Below are positions 1 to 6,552 of a DNA stretch of 64,000 nt, one piece after another. The number at the start of each line of letters is the position of its first letter. Within the stretch, counting starts at the first letter, position 1. The translations under genes were made by a program, and so were the position numbers. The notes beneath the pieces were generated by a model that was given only the letters and a program-made list of their open reading frames with translations, did no database searches and was not told the origin of the DNA. Origin of the DNA: Empedobacter sp036647415 (lineage in GTDB: Bacteria > Bacteroidota > Bacteroidia > Flavobacteriales > Weeksellaceae); the NCBI RefSeq assembly GCF_036647415.1, contig NZ_JAVXKG010000007.1, positions 1 through 64,000 of the forward strand. Direction: 5' to 3'.

Positions 1-122
1 TTGGAAGTAAGTTTAGGTTTGTTGTAAAACCAGAATTAGGATACAAGGACCGTGAAATTTCGAAAGAATTAGGACCAAAATCAACTATGATTTTTGAAGT
101 AGAATTGCTTGGAATACTATAA
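1..122 (+). CDS. FKBP-type peptidyl-prolyl isomerase, C-terminal fragment
   Basis: This is the 3' end of a gene that enters from the left edge; the open frame starts at base 3 and ends with TAA at 120-122. The translation contains KPELGYKDREIS followed by STMIFEVELLGIL, which matches the last strands of the FKBP fold (IPPELGYG ... STLIFEVELL). FKBP proteins catalyse cis-trans isomerisation of prolyl bonds and in this group are often exported or lipid-anchored. The N-terminus is outside the window, so location and full length cannot be judged. Confidence 0.8.
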   Translation, partial: GSKFRFVVKPELGYKDREISKELGPKSTMIFEVELLGIL

Positions 123-140
123 TCTAATATTATTTTTTTT

Positions 141-180
141 CAATAATCTGAATATTGATTAATTAATATTCAGATTATTG
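141..180. terminator. Bidirectional intrinsic terminator
   Basis: Arms 141-156 and 165-180 are perfect 16-bp complements around an 8-nt loop. A T-run (133-140) precedes it and AAAA follows, so it can serve the FKBP gene on the plus strand and the GNAT gene on the minus strand. Confidence 0.8.
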
Positions 181-190
181 AAAATTATTT

Positions 191-751
191 TTATGGATGA
201 TATTGCATGTGTTCATGATTTTCATTCATTAGCATTTTTTCACCAACAACTGTAAAACCTTTCTTTTCATATAGTTTTTTTGCATTTGGATTCTCAAAAT
301 CAACCAATAATCCTAATACGTTATTTTGCTTAATTGCAATTTCTTCAATCAAATAATCTAAAATTTTAGACCCAATTCCTTTTCCTTGAAAATCTGGTGA
401 AACAGCAATTGTATCGATATAAATTTCACCAGCTTGGGTTTCATCTTGTGGATTTATAATTTGATTGTAATTCGATTTTAAAATTTCTAAAACAGGTTTT
501 CTTAATTCCTCCAATTTTCCTCCATCATAAAAAGTTGTACAGCCAGCAATTTGATTGTCATATTCTACAACAATTGTATTCTGATAACTGTATTGGTTGT
601 TTTCTTGCTGAATAAGATTTTCTAAAAATAGAGTTCCTTTTTCATCATTTTTTTCTCCAATAAAATCAAAAACGATTTTATCCATCGCCAACATCATTAA
701 TTTTGCAACTGATGAAGCGTCTTGTTTTGTTGCTTTTCTGAAATTTAACAT
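191..751 (-). CDS. GNAT family N-acetyltransferase
   Basis: A 186-residue single-domain protein. It has the acetyl-CoA-binding motif A of GNAT enzymes, QGKGIGSKILDYL, after the strand IDTIAVSPDF (around residues 112-135), then the usual C-terminal NPNAKKLYEKKGFTVVGEK motif B region. It would transfer an acetyl group from acetyl-CoA to an amine, with unknown substrate; cytoplasmic. ATG at 749-751. A terminator for the upstream lipoprotein gene lies just before the start, so it must have its own promoter or rely on read-through. It converges with the FKBP gene. Confidence 0.85.
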   Translation of the reverse strand: MLNFRKATKQDASSVAKLMMLAMDKIVFDFIGEKNDEKGTLFLENLIQQENNQYSYQNTIVVEYDNQIAGCTTFYDGGKLEELRKPVLEILKSNYNQIINPQDETQAGEIYIDTIAVSPDFQGKGIGSKILDYLIEEIAIKQNNVLGLLVDFENPNAKKLYEKKGFTVVGEKMLMNENHEHMQYHP

Positions 752-760
752 AAAAAAATA

Positions 761-780
761 GCCTTGAGATTTCTCAAGGC
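761..780 (-). terminator. Terminator after the LEA-like lipoprotein gene
   Basis: An 8-bp stem (GCCTTGAG/CTCAAGGC) is followed on the minus strand by a T-rich tract (plus-strand A-run 752-758). It ends the transcript of the gene at 806-1327 immediately before the GNAT start. Confidence 0.75.
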
Positions 781-805
781 TAAGTTAGCAATAATTATAA
801 AATAA

Positions 806-1327
806 TTAGTTAGCTTTTAATTTATCTAACGTGTTGTTATATCCTTCTTTTGCTTTTGCGCCAGCTTCTTTCACATCTTGTTTTGCTTTTGCACCAACTT
901 CTTTTGCATCTTTTGCAACGTCTTTCGCAGCATCTTTGATGTCTTCTTTTGCTTTAGTTGCTTTTTCGTCAACTTTTTCAGCAGCATTGTTTACACCATC
1001 TTTTACATCTTGTGCAGCACCAGTTACAGCGGCTTTTGCACTAGTCCAAGCAGTGTTTGCATCGTCATAGGCTTTTTGTGCAGCTTCTGTAGCAACTTTA
1101 TCACCTTTTGCTTTTGCAGCGTCTAACTCAACTTTAGCTTGATCTAATTTTGCTTTCGCATCAGTCTCAGATAATACAGTTGTTGTAGTTTCTGTTACGA
1201 TTGCAGTAGAATCGTTAGCTAAAGAATCTACAGTTACATTAGTTTCAGTTGTTTTTGCAGTTTCTTGTTTACAAGAAGTTGCGAATGATAATGATGCAAC
1301 TGCCACTAATACAAATAATTTTTTCAT
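806..1327 (-). CDS. Ala/Lys-rich LEA-like lipoprotein
   Basis: 173 residues. The N-terminus is a lipoprotein signal peptide with lipobox FATSC, so the mature protein starts at Cys19 and should be membrane-anchored. The rest is almost only Ala, Lys, Asp, Glu, Thr and Val. From about residue 100 it runs in imperfect 11-residue amphipathic periods (KAKEDIKDAAK, DVAKDAKEVGA, KAKQDVKEAGA), the pattern of group-3 LEA/apolipoprotein-like helices. No catalytic motif is visible. Proteins of this type are linked with desiccation or envelope stress in other organisms; here that is inference. It is monocistronic, with a terminator directly downstream. Confidence 0.7.
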   Translation of the reverse strand: MKKLFVLVAVASLSFATSCKQETAKTTETNVTVDSLANDSTAIVTETTTTVLSETDAKAKLDQAKVELDAAKAKGDKVATEAAQKAYDDANTAWTSAKAAVTGAAQDVKDGVNNAAEKVDEKATKAKEDIKDAAKDVAKDAKEVGAKAKQDVKEAGAKAKEGYNNTLDKLKAN

Positions 1328-1447
1328 AGTTCGTTTTTTAATTGTTTTAATATTGTTTGGTTAATTACAATTTTGATACCAATTTTTTTAATAGATATAA
1401 AATTATAGTTGTTTTATTATAAAGTAGTAACGAATTTTTGGTTTGAT

Positions 1448-2275
1448 TTATTTTATCTCACTTGATTTTAACATACGATAATTTCCAGAAATATCTTTTA
1501 TTAGCTCAACTTTATTAAATACTTTTTCGAATAATAATTTAGTTTCTTCGGGTAAATATTGATTAATTTCACAATAAACAGAGCCATTTTCTGAAAGATT
1601 TTTTTTGGCAAAAGAAATAATTCGTTCATAAAAAATCAACGCATTATTATCTTCTACAAAGAGCGCCAAATGTGGTTCAAATTGCAATACATTTTGGTGC
1701 ATTTCATCTTTTTCTAAATTTCTGATATATGGAGGATTAGAAATAATAATATCAAATTTTTGATCCAAATCAAAATCCACTAATAAATCTTGTTGTATAA
1801 AATTAATTGTTTCAGTAAGATTTTTTGCATTAAGTTGTGCAACTTCTAATGCTTTTTCTGAAATATCGATTGCCGAAACTTTAGAATTTGGAAATAACTT
1901 GGATAAAGTAATTGGTATACAACCAGTTCCTGTGCCTAAATCTATAATATTAAGTTCTTTATCTTTTGGGAAATCATTTCGTATTAATTCTATTAATTCC
2001 TCAGTTTCAGGACGAGGAATCAGCGTGTTTTCGTTCACAAAAAAGAAATTATCGTAGAAAAAAGCTTTTTTTGTGATATGTTGTATTGGTTTTCCTGTTT
2101 TTAGAGCAGTCAAATCTTTTTTTGCTTCTGTTTCAAAGTCAAAATTTTGAGTAGGTAAATAGTTTAAATCAAACTTATCTTCTAAATAAATAAGAAATAT
2201 GGTGTCTATTTCGTCTTGATTGTATAGTGTTTGTAAATTGTTGTAGAAGTTTTGTTTTAAATCTGCTAACGTCAT
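1448..2275 (-). CDS. prmC: Peptide chain release factor N5-glutamine methyltransferase PrmC
   Basis: 275 residues, normal length for PrmC. It methylates the GGQ glutamine of release factors RF1 and RF2 using S-adenosylmethionine. Visible motifs are the N-terminal helical substrate-binding domain, PRPETEELIELI, the SAM-binding loop DLGTGTGCIPITL, and the diagnostic SNPPYI catalytic motif that holds the glutamine amide. ATG at 2275. It stands alone on the minus strand, and no strict TAnnTTTG box was found upstream. Confidence 0.93.
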   Translation of the reverse strand: MTLADLKQNFYNNLQTLYNQDEIDTIFLIYLEDKFDLNYLPTQNFDFETEAKKDLTALKTGKPIQHITKKAFFYDNFFFVNENTLIPRPETEELIELIRNDFPKDKELNIIDLGTGTGCIPITLSKLFPNSKVSAIDISEKALEVAQLNAKNLTETINFIQQDLLVDFDLDQKFDIIISNPPYIRNLEKDEMHQNVLQFEPHLALFVEDNNALIFYERIISFAKKNLSENGSVYCEINQYLPEETKLLFEKVFNKVELIKDISGNYRMLKSSEIK

Positions 2276-2558
2276 GGCGCTAAATTTTTGTAAAGTTAAA
2301 TCATCTTATCAATATTGTACAATTGTTATTTTTTATTTATCAAAAGTTGTTGTTTTATTTAAATTGTAAATAATGGTTTATTATAACAATTTTTTTGTTT
2401 AATTACGTCTATTGATATATGCTATATTTATCATATAAGTCTCTTTTCGTGAGTTTAAAGATTAGAAGTACATTAGAATTACGTTAAGATTTCAATTTAT
2501 TGATGATTTTTATCAGTTTACATCAGTCGTGAAAATATTGATAGTTTACATAATATGA

Positions 2559-2568
2559 NNNNNNNNNN
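2559..2568. other. Assembly gap (10 N)
   Basis: A run of ten N. It has the same length as the second gap at 57457-57466, which suggests a default scaffold spacer rather than a measured distance. Confidence 0.99.
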
Positions 2569-2714
2569 ACAACACCAGCTCCCCGCCGGCCTGAAACTAT
2601 CGCTCGACTACACCCCAGCCACGAATGTATAAATATTCATAAATTAATTCGTGATTTTTTGAATAAAGGACAAAACAAGGTTATGTTTTGTTAATCAGCC
2701 AAGTTTTATCATTT

Positions 2715-2734
2715 ATTGTTTTATAAAAAACAAT
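2715..2734. promoter_or_regulatory. Inverted repeat in the promoter spacer, possible operator
   Basis: ATTGTTTT (2715-2722) and AAAACAAT (2727-2734) are perfect complements 4 nt apart. They overlap the -33 TTG and sit before the -7 box of the promoter for the secreted-protein operon. A repressor bound here would block RNA polymerase, but in DNA this AT-rich the repeat could also be chance. Confidence 0.35.
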
Positions 2735-2744
2735 TATAAATTTG
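2716..2744 (+). promoter_or_regulatory. Promoter of the three-gene secreted-protein operon
   Basis: TTG at 2716-2718, an 18-nt spacer, then TAAATTTG at 2737-2744. This fits the Bacteroidota housekeeping consensus (TTG ... TAnnTTTG) exactly. The predicted start near 2748 gives a 5' leader of about 180 nt, unusually long for this window. Confidence 0.6.
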
Positions 2745-2929
2745 TCCCATATAAGTCATCTAAACAATTATAAATAAACAGATTGTGCATATATCTAATA
2801 TTGTGTTTATCTTTTTATTATAATTGATTTCTTATACGTTATTGCTTTTTATTAAAAAGTAACTCTCATAAATTACCTACAAAATTTATTATTTTTTTAA
2901 ACAATAATCTATAAAAGAATAACCAATAA

Positions 2930-3718
2930 ATGAAGAGATATATGAAGAATTTACATTTACTATTCTTAGTAACTTGTAGTTTAAGTTTTGCTCAGGTAGG
3001 TATTAATACTTCTAAGCCAATTAGTAAACTTGACGTTAATGGAGAAGTAGTTTTGAGAGGTTCACTTAGAGTAGGAGGAACTGATCAGGTAAAAGGAAAT
3101 GCAGGACAAAAGGATCAAGTTTTGGTATCGCAAGGAGTTGGTAATTCACCTACTTGGAAATATGTAAACGTTCCGTTTATGGAGACTGGTCAATATAAAT
3201 TGATTAATACGTATGTTGCTGACGATGCTATTGGAATTAGAACTTTAACAACTGCTGATGGTGTTGCGTTAAGTAATATCGGCGAAGCATACACAACAAG
3301 TTGGGCTAAAATAGCTGGTCTAAAAACAAGTATGGAGATTAAATCTGACGAAAATAAAATAACTTATCAATTACAAGCAGGTATAGAAGCCAATACTCCA
3401 ACTGGAACAACTATAGGAGATCTAAAATTTCTTTGTGGTATTTTTAAAGATAATTCATTAGTTGCTCTAAGACCAGATAAAATTACAACACTTACTGTTA
3501 ATACACCTATTCAATATATCTATACATTAAATTATACAGAAGAAAATGTAAAGAAAGGAACTTATACAGTAGAGGTAGCTTGTCGTAGAATAGAAGGAGC
3601 AGGTCACACATTTTCTATAGGTACAAATACAGCAGGTTCTACAAATTCGAATAGTTTTGCGCTAAAATCTTTTATGAAAATTGATTTAGCAGAATTAGTA
3701 ACTTTTAAATCACAATAA
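2930..3718 (+). CDS. Secreted QVGINT-type protein, first of three paralogues
   Basis: 262 residues with a signal peptide ending ...LSFA. The mature N-terminus QVGINTSKPISKLDVNGEV is the short repeat found at the start of many Flavobacteriia surface proteins that resemble phage tail-fibre necks. It is followed by the linker QKDQVLVSQGVGNSPTWK. The C-terminal half looks like a beta-rich head domain and holds the only two cysteines of the mature protein, in CGIF and VACRR, both conserved in the two downstream paralogues. ATG at 2930; a second Met at codon 5 is also possible. Its stop overlaps the next start (TAATG). Function unknown; surface adhesin-like is inference. No type IX secretion C-terminal domain was recognised. 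Confidence 0.75.
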   Translation: MKRYMKNLHLLFLVTCSLSFAQVGINTSKPISKLDVNGEVVLRGSLRVGGTDQVKGNAGQKDQVLVSQGVGNSPTWKYVNVPFMETGQYKLINTYVADDAIGIRTLTTADGVALSNIGEAYTTSWAKIAGLKTSMEIKSDENKITYQLQAGIEANTPTGTTIGDLKFLCGIFKDNSLVALRPDKITTLTVNTPIQYIYTLNYTEENVKKGTYTVEVACRRIEGAGHTFSIGTNTAGSTNSNSFALKSFMKIDLAELVTFKSQ

Positions 3719-4527
3719 TGATGAAGTTTTTTTTATTAATTATAGTAGGAAGTCTTTCTATTAATGCATTTTCGCAAGTAGGTATAGATACAAAAAGCCC
3801 ACAAGCTAGTCTAGATATTAATGGAGATTTAGGTTTGAGAAAACGATTATTTTTAAATAATGATAACAAAGAATCACAAGGTTTATCAGAGCAGGTATTG
3901 GTTTCTCAAGGAGAAGGTCTTGCGCCAACGTGGAAAACTTTGCGAATTCCGATATATGAGCCAAATAAGTTTTATTTGATTTTTAACGATTCATTCTCAG
4001 ATCAAACAGGATTAAGGATAACATCTGGACAAGCTGTTACTTCAAATTTATCAACTGATTTGGTGGAAGGTACATCTTTAGAAACTTTAAAAACAAGAGG
4101 TTTTTTTGAAATTGCGGGTTTGTCAAAAAACTTTACGGTAAATAGTACATCAAGTAAAGTTTATTTTCAGTTTGAGACAGTTGTTCAGCAAAATAACTCA
4201 ACAAGCAATGGAGAAGATATAAAATATGCTTGTGGTATTTTTGTTGATGATTTATTAAAAAGTGTTCGGATTAATACATTATTTAATAGTACTACTGGAG
4301 GAAGTACTTTTCTTACACATACACAGATTGGAGGAGCTACTAATTTAACAGTAGCTGAGCATACAGTAAAAGTAGCCTGTGCAAGATATACTACAGGAAC
4401 TCGTTCTTTAGGTATTGGTAAAAAAGCAGATGATAATATTGCTAACATAAACGAGTTTATGGCTCAATCTTCTCTAAAAGTAGATGTTTACGAAATTCCT
4501 CAAAATTTTAATTCAATTGTTAATTAA
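3718..4527 (+). CDS. Secreted QVGIDT-type protein, second paralogue
   Basis: 269 residues. Signal peptide ending INAFS, then QVGIDTKSPQASLDINGDL, then SEQVLVSQGEGLAPTWK. This is the same architecture as the preceding gene. The cysteine pair is in YACGIFVDD and VACARY, and the C-terminal region has SLGIGKK. The start codon overlaps the stop of the first gene by one base and the third gene starts 2 nt after its stop, so the three are co-translated from one transcript. Divergence between the copies is high, so the duplications are old. No enzyme motif is visible. Confidence 0.75.
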   Translation: MMKFFLLIIVGSLSINAFSQVGIDTKSPQASLDINGDLGLRKRLFLNNDNKESQGLSEQVLVSQGEGLAPTWKTLRIPIYEPNKFYLIFNDSFSDQTGLRITSGQAVTSNLSTDLVEGTSLETLKTRGFFEIAGLSKNFTVNSTSSKVYFQFETVVQQNNSTSNGEDIKYACGIFVDDLLKSVRINTLFNSTTGGSTFLTHTQIGGATNLTVAEHTVKVACARYTTGTRSLGIGKKADDNIANINEFMAQSSLKVDVYEIPQNFNSIVN

Positions 4528-4529
4528 TC

Positions 4530-5312
4530 ATGAAGTTAATTATATATATATTCGTTATAATCTCTACCACTACATTTGTAAAATCTCAAGTAGGAATTAA
4601 CACTAAAAATCCAACAAAAATATTAGATATTAATGGTGATCTTAATTTAAGAAAAGAACTAAAAACAGGTGGAACAGATATAGCTGAAGGTCAAGTTGGG
4701 ACAAAAGATCAATTGTTACAAATTAAAGCAGATACTGATGCAAGTAATAATTGGAAGACTTACCAAATAGCCAATGGTACAGGTAGTTTATCATTATATT
4801 ATTTGAATACAACAAAAGACGATGTAGGAATTTTATTTACAGCGAGTGGTGGTACAGGGGCTTATACTCTGGATTCTAATGAATCAGATTGGATGTTTTT
4901 AACAAAAAATAAAGATAACTTTGTTGTTACAGACAATACAAATTCTAGTAAAGTTACATTAAGTCTACAAACAACGGTTCAAATAAATAGAGCAAATGGT
5001 ACAAGTAATTATTCGGCAAGTTTTGCATGTGGTATTTTCCTTAAAAAAGGAACTGAAGCATACAAATTAAAAGCTGTTCGTTCTGATGTTGTAAAAGGAT
5101 TGAGAGGTTCATATAAAATTTTTAATCTAAATGTTACATTAGATAAACTAGAACAAGGTAGTTATGAAGTACAAGCAGCATGTAGAAATAGAAATTTAGG
5201 AACTGGAAATTCTTTGGTTAATTTAGGAATTGGTGTTCCTACAGATACAGGTAAACTAAACCAAGCTATGGCTAATACTACGATGACAACAACAGTATTA
5301 CATCCATATTAA
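4530..5312 (+). CDS. Secreted QVGINT-type protein, third paralogue
   Basis: 260 residues. Signal peptide ending FVKS, then QVGINTKNPTKILDINGDL, then GTKDQLLQIKADTDASNNWK in the position of the DQVLVSQG...PTWK linker. The two mature cysteines again sit in FACGIFLKK and AACRNR, and NLGIGVP matches the LGIG of the second copy. It is the last gene of the operon and is followed by a terminator. One possibility is that the three proteins form a hetero-trimeric fibre; nothing in the sequence proves that. Confidence 0.75.
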   Translation: MKLIIYIFVIISTTTFVKSQVGINTKNPTKILDINGDLNLRKELKTGGTDIAEGQVGTKDQLLQIKADTDASNNWKTYQIANGTGSLSLYYLNTTKDDVGILFTASGGTGAYTLDSNESDWMFLTKNKDNFVVTDNTNSSKVTLSLQTTVQINRANGTSNYSASFACGIFLKKGTEAYKLKAVRSDVVKGLRGSYKIFNLNVTLDKLEQGSYEVQAACRNRNLGTGNSLVNLGIGVPTDTGKLNQAMANTTMTTTVLHPY

Positions 5313-5330
5313 AATTATATTTTCATACAA

Positions 5331-5367
5331 CATTATCGCTTTTAGTTTCCTTATAAGAGCGATAATG
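5331..5367 (+). terminator. Terminator of the secreted-protein operon
   Basis: CATTATCGCT (5331-5340) pairs with AGCGATAATG (5358-5367), followed by TTATTTTTATTT. It lies between the operon and the convergent serine hydrolase gene. Confidence 0.75.
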
Positions 5368-5389
5368 TTATTTTTATTTCTAAGAGTTT

Positions 5390-6427
5390 TTATTTAACCA
5401 AATCAATTTTCAAGACACTATTTTTGATAAAAGTTTCATAGTAATAATACAAATCAGGATTTTCATTCATCTGATTTTCAAAGATAATGATGCTTACATC
5501 ACTTTTCGGAATATAAACATTCAGTGAAGCAAAACCGTCTCCCAAACCAGTATGTCCTAAATAATTCACATTAAATTCAGACACATTTCTAATGTTGTAT
5601 CCATAACCTTGTTTCTCTTTTCCAAAAACATTATGTTGTGATAAAACAGAGCTTTTTGTCATCAAATCATACATTTTTTGAGATAATATTTTGCCTTTGT
5701 GAAGTTTATTATTCCAAATTACTAAATCTTCAACAGTCGTTATAACTCCATCTGCTGGCAAATTTTCTTCCGTAATCATGCCATTTTTTGGTAAAGAAAA
5801 TTGATTTTCATTGTTGATATAACCTTTTACTAATTTAGGATTATTGTTTTCTTCATACAAACTCGTATTTTTCATTCCAAGAGATTTGAAAAGAGCTGTT
5901 GCAACTTCCCGATAAGTTTTATGCGTTACATTTTCTACAATTTTTCCTAATAAAATAGAGGATAAATTACCATATTTAAAATCTGTTCCAGGACGAAAAA
6001 GAAGAGGTTTTTCTGTATCAATAATTCCATGAGTATGATTCAATAATTGATGAACAGTTACAGAATCTGCCCATGATTGCGTCAAATTTGGAAGATATTT
6101 TTTGATTGAAGACTGCAAATCTATTTTACCTTTTTCAACTTCCTTCAAAACCAAAACACTTGTCATTTGCTTTGTATTAGACATAATTTCGAATCTATCA
6201 TCCAATTTCAGAGGAGTTTTAGTCTCAAAATTAGAAAATCCATGTGCTTTTTTATAAATAGTTTTACCATTTTTTGTAATCAAAATAACGCCATTAAAAG
6301 GTCTTGGTTCATTTTGTGAAATGATAGAATCAATTGTAGATTGATAATTTTGTTTTGTCTGAGAAAAACTGATTTGAATTGTGAAAATAAATGCAAATAA
6401 GGAAAGAATTCTGTGTTGAAATTTCAT
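5390..6427 (-). CDS. Serine hydrolase, class C beta-lactamase/PBP4-like family
   Basis: 345 residues with a signal peptide (ends QISFS). It has the three active-site elements of the beta-lactamase-related serine hydrolases: SxxK as SNTK in the segment FEIMSNTKQM, YxN as YGN in FKYGNLSS, and the HTG triad as GHTGLGDG near the C-terminus. The fold is shared by esterases, D-aminopeptidases and class C beta-lactamases, so substrate cannot be assigned and antibiotic hydrolysis should not be assumed. Exported, probably periplasmic. Monocistronic, with a candidate promoter at 6463-6470. Confidence 0.85.
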   Translation of the reverse strand: MKFQHRILSLFAFIFTIQISFSQTKQNYQSTIDSIISQNEPRPFNGVILITKNGKTIYKKAHGFSNFETKTPLKLDDRFEIMSNTKQMTSVLVLKEVEKGKIDLQSSIKKYLPNLTQSWADSVTVHQLLNHTHGIIDTEKPLLFRPGTDFKYGNLSSILLGKIVENVTHKTYREVATALFKSLGMKNTSLYEENNNPKLVKGYINNENQFSLPKNGMITEENLPADGVITTVEDLVIWNNKLHKGKILSQKMYDLMTKSSVLSQHNVFGKEKQGYGYNIRNVSEFNVNYLGHTGLGDGFASLNVYIPKSDVSIIIFENQMNENPDLYYYYETFIKNSVLKIDLVK

Positions 6428-6462
6428 TTTATAGATTGATTATTAAGATGATATGATTTGTT

Positions 6463-6470
6463 CAAAAGTA
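6463..6470 (-). promoter_or_regulatory. Candidate -7 box for the serine hydrolase gene
   Basis: The minus strand reads TACTTTTG, matching TAnnTTTG. The predicted start is about 32 nt before the ATG. No clear -33 TTG is present. Confidence 0.4.
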
Positions 6471-6537
6471 GTAAAATTTAGATGTGATTTTTATAAATTA
6501 TTTAAAATTCAAGAAATTTATATTTCACAAAAAAACT

Positions 6538-6545
6538 TACCTTTG
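6538..6545 (+). promoter_or_regulatory. Candidate -7 box for uvrA
   Basis: TACCTTTG matches TAnnTTTG and ends only 7 nt before the uvrA ATG, predicting a leader of about 4 nt. It also argues against any uvrA start upstream of 6553. Confidence 0.5.
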
Positions 6546-6552
6546 TTATCCG

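Larger units (their letters stand above)
2276..2929. other. Long intergenic region with scaffold gap and a GC-rich scrap
   Basis: 654 bases between the divergent prmC and secreted-protein genes. It holds a run of 10 N (2559-2568). Directly after the gap about 50 bases (2569-2620) are GC-rich, unlike anything nearby, and carry no recognisable coding signal. A strong promoter for the secreted-protein operon lies at 2716-2744. The rest is extremely AT-rich and I see no other gene in it. Confidence 0.8.

Noticed and set aside
831..1126. Plus-strand ORFs opposite the LEA-like lipoprotein gene
   Set aside because: They are Cys/Phe-rich shadows caused by the Ala/Lys codon bias on the other strand; no start region or homology.
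2569..2620. GC-rich segment as a possible small RNA or mobile-element end
   Set aside because: No stem-loop, repeat or target duplication is visible and it abuts an N-run, so an assembly artefact is more likely.
6484..6552. N-terminal 23-codon extension of UvrA
   Set aside because: It is read through the promoter box TACCTTTG and does not match the start of other UvrA proteins.
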